The notes under the pieces were generated by a model that saw only the letters and a program-made list of their open reading frames with translations, had not been told where the DNA came from and made no database searches. Shown here piece by piece: positions 44,595 to 51,326 of a DNA stretch of 52,295 bases (position 1 is the first letter of the stretch; each line of letters starts with the position of its first letter). The translations under genes and the position numbers were made by a program. Source of the DNA: Planctomycetaceae bacterium (GTDB taxonomy: Bacteria > Planctomycetota > Planctomycetia > Pirellulales > UBA1268); NCBI GenBank assembly GCA_947459185.1, contig CANHCU010000011.1, forward strand, positions 1-52,295, read 5' to 3'.

Positions 44595-44730
44595 CCCGCA
44601 GGAAGGAGCCCGCAGGAAGTAGCACGCATGACGTAGCCCGCAGGCAGTAGCACGCATGACGTAGCCCGCAGGCAGTAGCACGCATGACGTAGCCCGCAGG
44701 CAGTAGCACGCATGACGTAGCCCTCCTAAG
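44591..44730. repeat. Ten tandem 14-bp units of two alternating types
   Basis: The array consists of ten contiguous 14-mers. From the third unit on, GTAGCACGCATGAC alternates strictly with GTAGCCCGCAGGCA (four and three copies); the first two units are variants ending GGAA, and the last is GTAGCCCTCCTAAG. Every unit but the second begins with GTAGC. The stop codon of the photolyase is the TAG of the first unit, and the array runs to the stop codon of the convergent lipoprotein gene, so it fills the whole gap. There are no spacers, so it is not a CRISPR. Confidence 0.9.
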
Positions 44731-44736
44731 GGCTAC
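44717..44736. terminator. Hairpin between convergent genes
   Basis: GTAGCCC and GGGCTAC pair over a 6-base loop (TCCTAA). The left arm is part of the last repeat unit and the right arm contains the stop codon of the lipoprotein gene. There is no long T-run, though TTCTTC follows on the plus strand, so termination efficiency is uncertain. Confidence 0.5.
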
Positions 44737-45668
44737 TTCTTCAGCTTCTTCTCGACGTCGGCCATCGTCGCCCGCACCTTGTCAACGATCTTCTTCTGCG
44801 AGGCAGGCTCGGGCACCTTGTCAGCCGCCTTGTCGGCCTCCTTGAGCAATGCCAGGGCCTGCTTATTGTCGCCATTGCCGCTCGTAGCCAGCGCTACGGC
44901 CAGGAGCGCATAGGCTCTGCTCTCTGCGCGGTCAACGCTCTTGGCGGCGGTTTCCGCCTCTTCCAAGAGTTGGGTCGCCTGCTTTTTCTTGCCGGTCTGC
45001 GCCTGGACGCCAGCCGCGGCCGAAAGGGCCTCGGCCTTGGCCCGCGGCTCCTCGAGGGTCTTGGCAGCTTCGAGGAGTTTGTCAACGACGTCGCTGGCGG
45101 CATCGGCAAGTCCGCTGCGGGTGTAACCGAGTGCCACGGCGGCCAGGGCATCGGCACGAAACCGCTCCTCGACGCTGGCAGCCGCATCGGCCGCCTTCTT
45201 CAGCGTCTCCTTCGCCTGCACGGAGTCGGTGTTGGCCTTGTAGATTGCTCCGGCGTCAGCGAACAGTTTCGCCTTGCGGACCGGATCGTCGATCGTGTCG
45301 ATCAAACCGCAGGCCTGGGTGAGCGCCTCCCGGGCCGGCTTGCGGTCGCCGACCTCGGCGAGAAAGCCGGCGACATCCACCAGCCGGGGGGCAAACAGGT
45401 TGGCGTCACCCTCGCCGGTCAGCTTTGCGAGCGCCTTGGCGGCGGTCTGCTTCGCCTCAGCCTCCTGATTCGCGGCAAACTGGGACCTGGCCACCTTCAA
45501 AAGCGCGGCTGCCTGACGATCGGGCGTCTTTTCTTTTTCGGCATTCTTGAGTCGCTGCTCGATTGTCAGCGCAGGCTTCTTCTTGGTGCCGCAGCCCGCG
45601 GTGGGCAGGATCGTTGCCAGGCCCACGATGATGACGAGGCAGGAGCGAATCGAGTCGGACTGGCGCAT
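44733..45668 (-). CDS. Lipoprotein with TPR-like helical repeats
   Basis: About 311 residues. The N-terminus is a lipoprotein signal (CLVIIVGLATILPTAGC) with the lipidated cysteine near residue 26. The mature protein is Ala/Lys/Glu-rich and helical throughout, with repeated helix pairs of the form LLKVARSQFAANQEAEAKQT, LFADAGAIYKANTDSVQAKE, ALAAVALGYTRSGLADAASD and LLAVALATSGNGDNKQALAL. These are divergent TPR-like repeats, used for protein-protein contacts. The ATG at MRQSDS has GGAG nine bases upstream; a TTG three codons earlier is also open. Just upstream of its ribosome binding site lies a 17-bp tandem duplication. Partner unknown. Confidence 0.8.
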   Translation of the reverse strand: MRQSDSIRSCLVIIVGLATILPTAGCGTKKKPALTIEQRLKNAEKEKTPDRQAAALLKVARSQFAANQEAEAKQTAAKALAKLTGEGDANLFAPRLVDVAGFLAEVGDRKPAREALTQACGLIDTIDDPVRKAKLFADAGAIYKANTDSVQAKETLKKAADAAASVEERFRADALAAVALGYTRSGLADAASDVVDKLLEAAKTLEEPRAKAEALSAAAGVQAQTGKKKQATQLLEEAETAAKSVDRAESRAYALLAVALATSGNGDNKQALALLKEADKAADKVPEPASQKKIVDKVRATMADVEKKLKK

Positions 45669-45682
45669 GGATGGCAACTCCA

Positions 45683-45716
45683 GGAATCAGAGGCGGCGAG
45701 GAATCAGAGGCAGCGA
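45683..45716. repeat. 17-bp tandem duplication in a 5' leader
   Basis: GGAATCAGAGGCGGCGA is followed directly by GGAATCAGAGGCAGCGA, one base different. It lies 15-48 bp upstream of the lipoprotein start, next to its ribosome binding site, in the gap after the DapL gene on the same strand. It may be slippage in the leader or promoter. Confidence 0.7.
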
Positions 45717-45767
45717 TGGTCGTTCTGGAATCTACGGCAAACCGGGCATCGACGGCAGTCGATGCCG

Positions 45768-47030
45768 TCAGAATTTCAGGCGTGCCCGCGACAGGCGGGC
45801 ATGCGTCTCCGCCATCAGATCGTCCTCGGCCGACTCATCCTCGGCTTCGTAGGTCGCTGAGAACCGCAGGTAGGCACCGCAGTCGTCCCACGGCACGGTC
45901 GAGATCGAGAGATCGTGAATCAGGAACTGGCTGGCATCCTGTGCCGTGGCGAAGACGCGGTCGCCGGCCCCCTTGGGACTCTTCGTGTAGAGGAAGTACG
46001 TGCCGCCCGGCATGTCGCACTCGAAGCCGACGGCCCGCAGCACGCCGACGAGCTTCTCCAGGCGACGGCGGTACTTCTCCCGGACGTGTCGCGGAATCTT
46101 GGGATCGGCGAGCGCTGCCGCGCCCGCCTTCTGGATCGCCATGAACTGTCCGGAGTCGCAGTTGTCTTTCACGTCGGCGAAGGCGCGGACGATTTTTTCG
46201 TGGCCGCAGACCCAGCCGAGCCGCCAGCCGATCATGTGGAAGCCCTTCGACATCGAGTGCACCTCGACGCCCACCTCCTTGGCACCATCGATCGACAGGA
46301 ACGACAGCGGTTCTTCGTCGTAGGAGAGCATGATATGGGCGGCATCCTGCACCACGATGATGCGATGCTTGTGGGCGAAGGCGACGACCTGTTCATAGAA
46401 GGACCGAGTGGCCGTCTTGCCGGTCGGGCTGTTGGGATAGCAGAGCACCAGGAGTTTGGTGCGGGCCAGCACGTCGTCGGGAATGCCGGCCAGGTCGGGA
46501 AAGAAATTGTTCTCCGGCACCAGCGGCAGCCGGTGGACCACGCCGCCAAACCAGCGTGTGGCCGTGCCCGCGACCGGATAGCCGGGCACGGTCATCAGGG
46601 TGACGTCACCCGGGTCGATGAATGCCGCCGGGAGCATGGCATAGGCGGTCTTCGAGCCGATGCAGTGGTTGATCTCCTTGACGGGGTCGAGGCTGACTCC
46701 AAACTCCCGCTGCATGAAGGTCGCCACCGCCTCCTTGTAGGCCGCGATGCCGTTGTCGGCATAGCCTCGGTTCTCAGGTCGGTCCACCTCCCGCCGCATC
46801 ACCGCGCGGACGCTCTCGGGGGCCATCTCGTCGTTCTCACCGATGCCGAAGTCGAGCATCCGCCTCTCGGGATGTTCGGCCAGGGCCTGCCGCTTGGCCC
46901 GCTTGATCAGTTCGAACTTGTAGATCTCGTTGCCCTTGCCGTAGCCCGCCCCGCCAATGCGTTGGGCAAAAAGGTCTTGAAACCAAGGGTCGGTTGCTGT
47001 TTCGGTGGTGGATGTCGTGGTGGTGGCCAT
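45768..47030 (-). CDS. dapL: LL-diaminopimelate aminotransferase
   Basis: About 420 residues. It is a PLP-dependent class I/II aminotransferase of the DapL type, which converts tetrahydrodipicolinate directly to LL-diaminopimelate in the lysine and peptidoglycan-precursor pathway used by planctomycetes and others. The start IYKFELIKRAKRQALAEHPE and the MLDFGIGENDEMAPESV segment are typical; GYADNGIAAYKEAVA, VLCYPNSPTGKTATRSFYEQ, VVQDAAHIMLSYD (PLP Asp/Tyr region) and SMSKGFHMIGWRLGWVCG with the Schiff-base Lys262 follow. The ATG at MATTTTS begins a low-complexity Thr/Ser stretch; no strong ribosome binding site is seen. It appears to be transcribed alone or together with the lipoprotein downstream. 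Confidence 0.93.
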   Translation of the reverse strand: MATTTTSTTETATDPWFQDLFAQRIGGAGYGKGNEIYKFELIKRAKRQALAEHPERRMLDFGIGENDEMAPESVRAVMRREVDRPENRGYADNGIAAYKEAVATFMQREFGVSLDPVKEINHCIGSKTAYAMLPAAFIDPGDVTLMTVPGYPVAGTATRWFGGVVHRLPLVPENNFFPDLAGIPDDVLARTKLLVLCYPNSPTGKTATRSFYEQVVAFAHKHRIIVVQDAAHIMLSYDEEPLSFLSIDGAKEVGVEVHSMSKGFHMIGWRLGWVCGHEKIVRAFADVKDNCDSGQFMAIQKAGAAALADPKIPRHVREKYRRRLEKLVGVLRAVGFECDMPGGTYFLYTKSPKGAGDRVFATAQDASQFLIHDLSISTVPWDDCGAYLRFSATYEAEDESAEDDLMAETHARLSRARLKF

Positions 47031-47193
47031 GAAGCGCGGGTGGTGTGGTTCGGCAGGATTGAAACGGGCGATTCCCAGCACATGCGTGGAACCATGCGAG
47101 GTCAGTATAGGAAAGGTCGGCAGGAGAGCGATCCCGTCCGAAGGGCCGCTCGAACGAGGGGTGGTGGCGGGGCCGATTCATGGTCGACAGGGC

Positions 47194-47215
47194 CTGAAAA
47201 ACAGTGGTTTTTCAG
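47194..47215. repeat. Nine-bp inverted repeat in a divergent gap
   Basis: CTGAAAAAC and GTTTTTCAG flank AGTG, followed by an A/T-rich stretch (CCGTATTTTTGCAG). The gap of about 250 bp is bounded by the dapL start and the possible small-peptide gene. The hairpin could be an operator for one of them or a weak terminator of an unseen transcript. Nothing else in the gap is recognisable. Confidence 0.5.
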
Positions 47216-47284
47216 CCGTATTTTTGCAGATTTGATTCGGCCGCGACCCCTGTGTGGACTAGATGTTCAAGGAGTTCACCAGCC

Positions 47285-47389
47285 ATGCCCACCCACGCGA
47301 CCATCCCAGGAGCCTTCGGGCCGTTTGACGGCGACTTTGATCCGTTCGAGGACGATGAGGACGTGGGTGTCTTGATCCCGCTGGAGTAG
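47285..47389 (+). CDS. Possible 34-residue acidic peptide
   Basis: The short frame reads MPTHATIPGAFGPFDGDFDP, then FEDDEDVGVLIPLE and stops. It is preceded by a strong AAGGAG at 47269-47274, ten bases before the ATG, which is unusually good for a random frame in this window. Eleven of 34 residues are Asp or Glu or flank them in a run (DGDFDPFEDDED). The peptide matches no family I know. It lies alone on the plus strand between two minus-strand genes. Confidence 0.45.
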   Translation: MPTHATIPGAFGPFDGDFDPFEDDEDVGVLIPLE

Positions 47390-47417
47390 CTGAGTTGGTG
47401 GAACAGCCCGGCAGGGC

Positions 47418-48968
47418 TTAGGTCACGGGGGCGGCCTTGTGCTGGCGGATGGCCGTCGTAGCCCGCCGTCGGGCCTCGATCGCGTCTCCGATCTCCGTCG
47501 CCAGGCCGGGCGATCGCTGCAGGCACGCGGCCATCTGCACCGCCTCGAAGGCCACGACGGTGACATCGGTCTCGGCCACCACCCGCAACTCGCTGGGCCG
47601 TCCTGCGGAAATCGTTGCCTCGCCATAGAAATCCCCGGGGCCAAGCCTGGCGATCTGCAGCTCAACTCCATCGGAGTCGCGGGCCGTCATGGTGGCAGAG
47701 CCCTCCACCAAGAGCGTAAAGCCGTTGTGCGTGCTCCCGAATGGGAGCATCTCACCTCCCGCTGAAAACATCAGCACGCGGGCCCCCGCCGGCGAGAGTT
47801 CACGGCCGGCCGAACCCTCAGCCCCATTCCCTGGCCCAGTCCCAGCGCCAGTTCCAGCCCCTCCCCCTGCCCCTCCCCGTCTCGCGTCCGCGTCCAGCAA
47901 TGCCTGGCGAACGTGCCGATACCGCGGAAATCGTTCGAGGAGGTCTGCCGGCGTCGGATCGGGTGGCGACGTGGATTCACCATGCCGGTATTGGACGGCA
48001 ATTGGGAAGGGAATCTGCAGCCCGTGGCGGCGGGCGACATACCAGATCCGAGTGAGGATGGCATCGCGGACTGGCAGCACGTCCTCATACCGGGCGACGG
48101 TGAAGAACAGCCGGTAGGTGATCGAGAAGTCGCCGTAGTTGAGGGTGTGCACCTCCGGGGGCGGCTGCCGTAAGACGCCCGCTGTGGTTTGGAGCAGCTC
48201 GAGCATCGCTCGCTTCACCATGTTGGGCGGATGCTCGTAGGAGAAGCCCATGTCGTAGGTTTCGGTCCGCTCGAGTGTTGGTCGGGAGAGGTTGCTGAAC
48301 GACTCCTTGTAGAGCGAGACATTCGGGATGATCCGCATTTCATGGAGCAGCGTCTCGATGTGCACGCTTCGCCAGTTGATTTCGATCACCTTGCCCGTCG
48401 TGCCGTCCGCAATCAGCCAGTCGCCGATATTGAGCGGACGCTCCAGGAGCAGCATCAGTCCCGAGACGATATTGCCGAGCGGCTCTTGCAGCGCGAGGCC
48501 GATCACGATGCTGCCGAGACCCAGAGCCGTGAGCGCGCCGGAGATTTCCTGCTTCCAGACCTGCGAATAAATGATCGCGGCCCCGATGGCGATCAGGATT
48601 GCCCGAGTCAGGTCGCGGAGCAGTTTCGGGACCCGCTCCTGCCAGGAGCCCCGCGTGGCCGCCCCGAAGACGCCGTCATTGACGAAGGAGAGACCCGCAT
48701 AGAGCAAGCAGAGCCAGAAGCCGGTCTGCACCAGCCGCACGAAGATGGTGTCGGCAGGAAGCTGCCAGACATCCGTCACAAACAGCATGGCGGCCAGCGC
48801 CGGCACGACCAGGTTGCGGAGCGCCCGCAGCGTGGGCGTAAGGGTCCAGTGTCGCCGCTGCCCGGAATTGATCAGCTCCGTTAGCAGCAGCAACAGCAGA
48901 GGAAAGCCCACCACAAGGAGGGCGGCGGGCACCAGCGGGATCGTTGCCGAGGGAAGTGAATCGGTCAT
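47418..48968 (-). CDS. MscS-type mechanosensitive channel with cyclic-nucleotide-binding domain
   Basis: A 516-residue inner-membrane channel. About five hydrophobic segments occupy residues 12-170 (AALLVVGFPLLLLLLTELI, LVVPALAAMLFVTDVW, AILIAIGAAIIYSQVW). The pore helix and MscS beta domain follow: GALTALGLGSIVIGLALQEP, GNIVSGLMLLLERPLNIGDW, INWRSVHIETLLHEMRIIPN. After a Gly/Ala-rich linker near 365-390 (GGGAGTGAGTGPGNGAEG) comes a cNMP-binding beta-roll with FTLLVEGSATMTARD and FYGEATISAGRPSELRVVAE. The phosphate-binding cassette has the GE pair, but the Arg-Ser/Thr-Ala triad reads R-P-S, so nucleotide binding needs testing. It begins 37 bp after the cyclase-like gene, most likely in one transcript. 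Confidence 0.93.
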   Translation of the reverse strand: MTDSLPSATIPLVPAALLVVGFPLLLLLLTELINSGQRRHWTLTPTLRALRNLVVPALAAMLFVTDVWQLPADTIFVRLVQTGFWLCLLYAGLSFVNDGVFGAATRGSWQERVPKLLRDLTRAILIAIGAAIIYSQVWKQEISGALTALGLGSIVIGLALQEPLGNIVSGLMLLLERPLNIGDWLIADGTTGKVIEINWRSVHIETLLHEMRIIPNVSLYKESFSNLSRPTLERTETYDMGFSYEHPPNMVKRAMLELLQTTAGVLRQPPPEVHTLNYGDFSITYRLFFTVARYEDVLPVRDAILTRIWYVARRHGLQIPFPIAVQYRHGESTSPPDPTPADLLERFPRYRHVRQALLDADARRGGAGGGAGTGAGTGPGNGAEGSAGRELSPAGARVLMFSAGGEMLPFGSTHNGFTLLVEGSATMTARDSDGVELQIARLGPGDFYGEATISAGRPSELRVVAETDVTVVAFEAVQMAACLQRSPGLATEIGDAIEARRRATTAIRQHKAAPVT

Positions 48969-49005
48969 GCTTGTTGGGTGTTCATGCTCGTTGATGGCAT
49001 GGTCG

Positions 49006-51123
49006 TCACGCCTCCGTCGCCTGCTTGAGTCTCCACGTCTTCACGCTCCCCTGGCCATGGAGTTCGAGCTGGACGGGGCCCTCGAAGGCATAGAGGTCGT
49101 TGAGACGATCGTGCACCTGCTGGGTGACGTGTACCGCGGTTCCTTCGTGGGCGGCCAGCCGCGAAGCGATCGTGACCGTGTCGCCCCAGAGGTCGTAGAG
49201 AAACTTATGGCGGCCGACCACGCCCCCGATGACCGGCCCGGAATTGATGCCGACCGACAGCGTGAGCGGCGCGGCGTGCTCGCGGTCGAAGGCGGCCACA
49301 ATCTTGATCAGCTCCTGCGCGAAGAGCAGCACCCGGGCGGCGTGGTCGGGCCGGCTGACCGATAGCCCGCAGACGGCCAGATAGATGGAGCCGACGGCCC
49401 GGACCTTCTCCACGCCGCACTTTTCGGCAGCCTCGTCGCAGGCAGCCACGAGATCGCCCAGGAGCGAGATGCCGCGGCCGTCGTCGCTATGGCCGCCCAG
49501 TTCATCCACGTGTCGAAACTCTGCCACAAGCACCGTCACGTCGGCGAAACGACGCGTGGCCTTCTCGTCGCCGTCCCGCCGTTGCTCGATCGCGGAGGCC
49601 GGCAGGATATTGAGGAGGAGTTCCCGGTTCTCCTCCGCCCGCTCCTCGAGTTCCGCCCGCTGGCGTCGCAGACTGGCCGACATCTCGTTGAACACGCCGG
49701 CCAGTTCGCCAAACTCATCCCGGGTATGCAGATCGACGCTCACGGCCGACTCGCCGGCACCAATCCGGCGGGCCGCGGCGGCGAGTTGCTTGAGCGGTCG
49801 CACCAGCAGCCAGGAACTCACCAGAGCCAGCAGCGATGTCGCCAGGGCCAGGGCCGTTGCGGCCAGCAGGGCTTTTCGAGCGTAGTCGTGGATCGGCTGG
49901 TAGGCCTCGGCGATGTCCATCTCGGCGACCACCGCCCAGCGCAGCGAATCAAGGTCGAGAGGTCCGTAGGCGCTGAGCACCGGGATACCGCGGTAGTCGT
50001 TGATCGTCGTCAGTCCCTCATGCCCGAGCATCGCCTGCTCGGTGCTGAAAGTCTTGACGGGCAGCTGGTTGAGAACGGTTTGCTGCCTCTCGATCTGGTT
50101 CACGACCGAGGCGGTCACGCTCGACTTCCGTAATGCTGTCACGAAGGCCGTCGGATCCTCGACCATGAACCGGCTGCGACTCCGCATCGTGAAGTCGGGC
50201 CCCACGACGTAGCACTCACCGGTCTGCCCCATTCCCTCGCGTTCCCACTGGAAATGGCCGGTGAGGAGTTCCACGATCCGATCGATGGGAAACTCCAGGG
50301 CGAGAATGCCCGCCATTTCGGTCCCATTGAATATGGGTGAAAGGACGAACCCGACGGGACGGCCCAGATCGGGCCGATAGAGTTCGGTGTCTACGACCCG
50401 GAAGGCATCGCGGTCGCTGGTCCGGGTCAGGGTCTCCGCCGCCTTGGCAAGATTCGTGGCGGCATAGGGGCCGCTTCGCAGGCTGGTCGCGAAGTCTGGT
50501 CGTTTGCGGAGTGAATAGATGATCTCCAGGGTGTCGTCATCGATGAGCAGAATGTCCTCGTAGCCAAACATCGTGGCCAGCCTGTCAAACCGCTCCTGCA
50601 CGGCGGCGTGCGCCAGACCGTAGAGGGAGTCGTCCACGCTGGCATCGGCGGGCTGCTGAGGGTCGACACTGGTGTGGGCGGCCGCCAGATAGTGGTACTG
50701 GAGATACCGCTGGAACGGTTCTGCCGGGATGTATTGTTCGGGCTGGGGAGTACCCCCCAGATTCTCTTGGAGTTTTGGCAGGAAGTGCTTCGCGTAATAG
50801 CTCCGAAGCGCCTCCTCCTGATCGGCGGTGAGTCGCTCTTCTCCCAGACCACGGTAGGCCTGCTTGAAGTTCAGCATCGCCTCCCCTGCCAGCTTGCCGT
50901 CGGAGAGCGAGAGCACCTGGTCACGGAGCGCTTCGAGGATTGTCCGCAGGCCGCTCGTCTTGGAGTGCCGCACGCTCTGCAGGTGGTTTTGCACCGCGTT
51001 GGTGAGGGCCGAGCGGGCCGTCTGGTAGCCGATCCAGCCGATCGCGAGGATCGATCCGAGGCTTACCAGCAGCATCAGCAGGATGAATCGCGACTGTACG
51101 CCGACCCGTTCGAGCCCCAGCAT
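49006..51123 (-). CDS. Membrane sensor with HAMP and class III adenylate/guanylate cyclase-like domain
   Basis: About 705 residues. A first transmembrane helix (FILLMLLVSLGSILAIGWIG, near 13-35) is followed by about 375 periplasmic residues with Cache-type segments (PIFNGTEMAGILALEFPIDR, RGIPVLSAYGPLDLDSLRWA), a second helix near 416-440, a HAMP domain (RPLKQLAAAARRIGAGESAV) and a cyclase domain near 520-690. In the cyclase domain the first metal-binding Asp is Glu535 (VTVLVAEF instead of VxLFADI) and the second is Ser579 (VGSIYLAV instead of IGDxYMAV); DLWGDTVTIASR has Thr651 where Asn is usual but keeps Arg655. The start has AGGGA seven bases upstream. Activity is therefore doubtful or unusual. 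It precedes the channel gene. Confidence 0.92.
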   Translation of the reverse strand: MLGLERVGVQSRFILLMLLVSLGSILAIGWIGYQTARSALTNAVQNHLQSVRHSKTSGLRTILEALRDQVLSLSDGKLAGEAMLNFKQAYRGLGEERLTADQEEALRSYYAKHFLPKLQENLGGTPQPEQYIPAEPFQRYLQYHYLAAAHTSVDPQQPADASVDDSLYGLAHAAVQERFDRLATMFGYEDILLIDDDTLEIIYSLRKRPDFATSLRSGPYAATNLAKAAETLTRTSDRDAFRVVDTELYRPDLGRPVGFVLSPIFNGTEMAGILALEFPIDRIVELLTGHFQWEREGMGQTGECYVVGPDFTMRSRSRFMVEDPTAFVTALRKSSVTASVVNQIERQQTVLNQLPVKTFSTEQAMLGHEGLTTINDYRGIPVLSAYGPLDLDSLRWAVVAEMDIAEAYQPIHDYARKALLAATALALATSLLALVSSWLLVRPLKQLAAAARRIGAGESAVSVDLHTRDEFGELAGVFNEMSASLRRQRAELEERAEENRELLLNILPASAIEQRRDGDEKATRRFADVTVLVAEFRHVDELGGHSDDGRGISLLGDLVAACDEAAEKCGVEKVRAVGSIYLAVCGLSVSRPDHAARVLLFAQELIKIVAAFDREHAAPLTLSVGINSGPVIGGVVGRHKFLYDLWGDTVTIASRLAAHEGTAVHVTQQVHDRLNDLYAFEGPVQLELHGQGSVKTWRLKQATEA

Positions 51124-51326
51124 GCACGATCCCTGTGGTGTGGTCTGTAGTGGTTCAAAAAAACTGAACCGCAAAGGCTACAGCCGGGACGCCCCTCGGG
51201 CAACGCGCTGGGATCGGAAGTTCCCCTCGCCGGAACGGCAGATGCTCCGTCGCTTCGGCGAGGATACGCCTGAGGCTCCTGCGCATCCGCCGATTCCGGC
51301 TGTTACCCACAGCTTTCGACGGGCCG

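Noticed and set aside
44531..44713. Minus-strand repetitive frame over the 14-bp array
   Set aside because: Its repeats come only from the array read in one frame; it also runs into the photolyase gene.
44591..44730. CRISPR array
   Set aside because: Units are contiguous, only 14 bp, with no unique spacers and no cas genes nearby.
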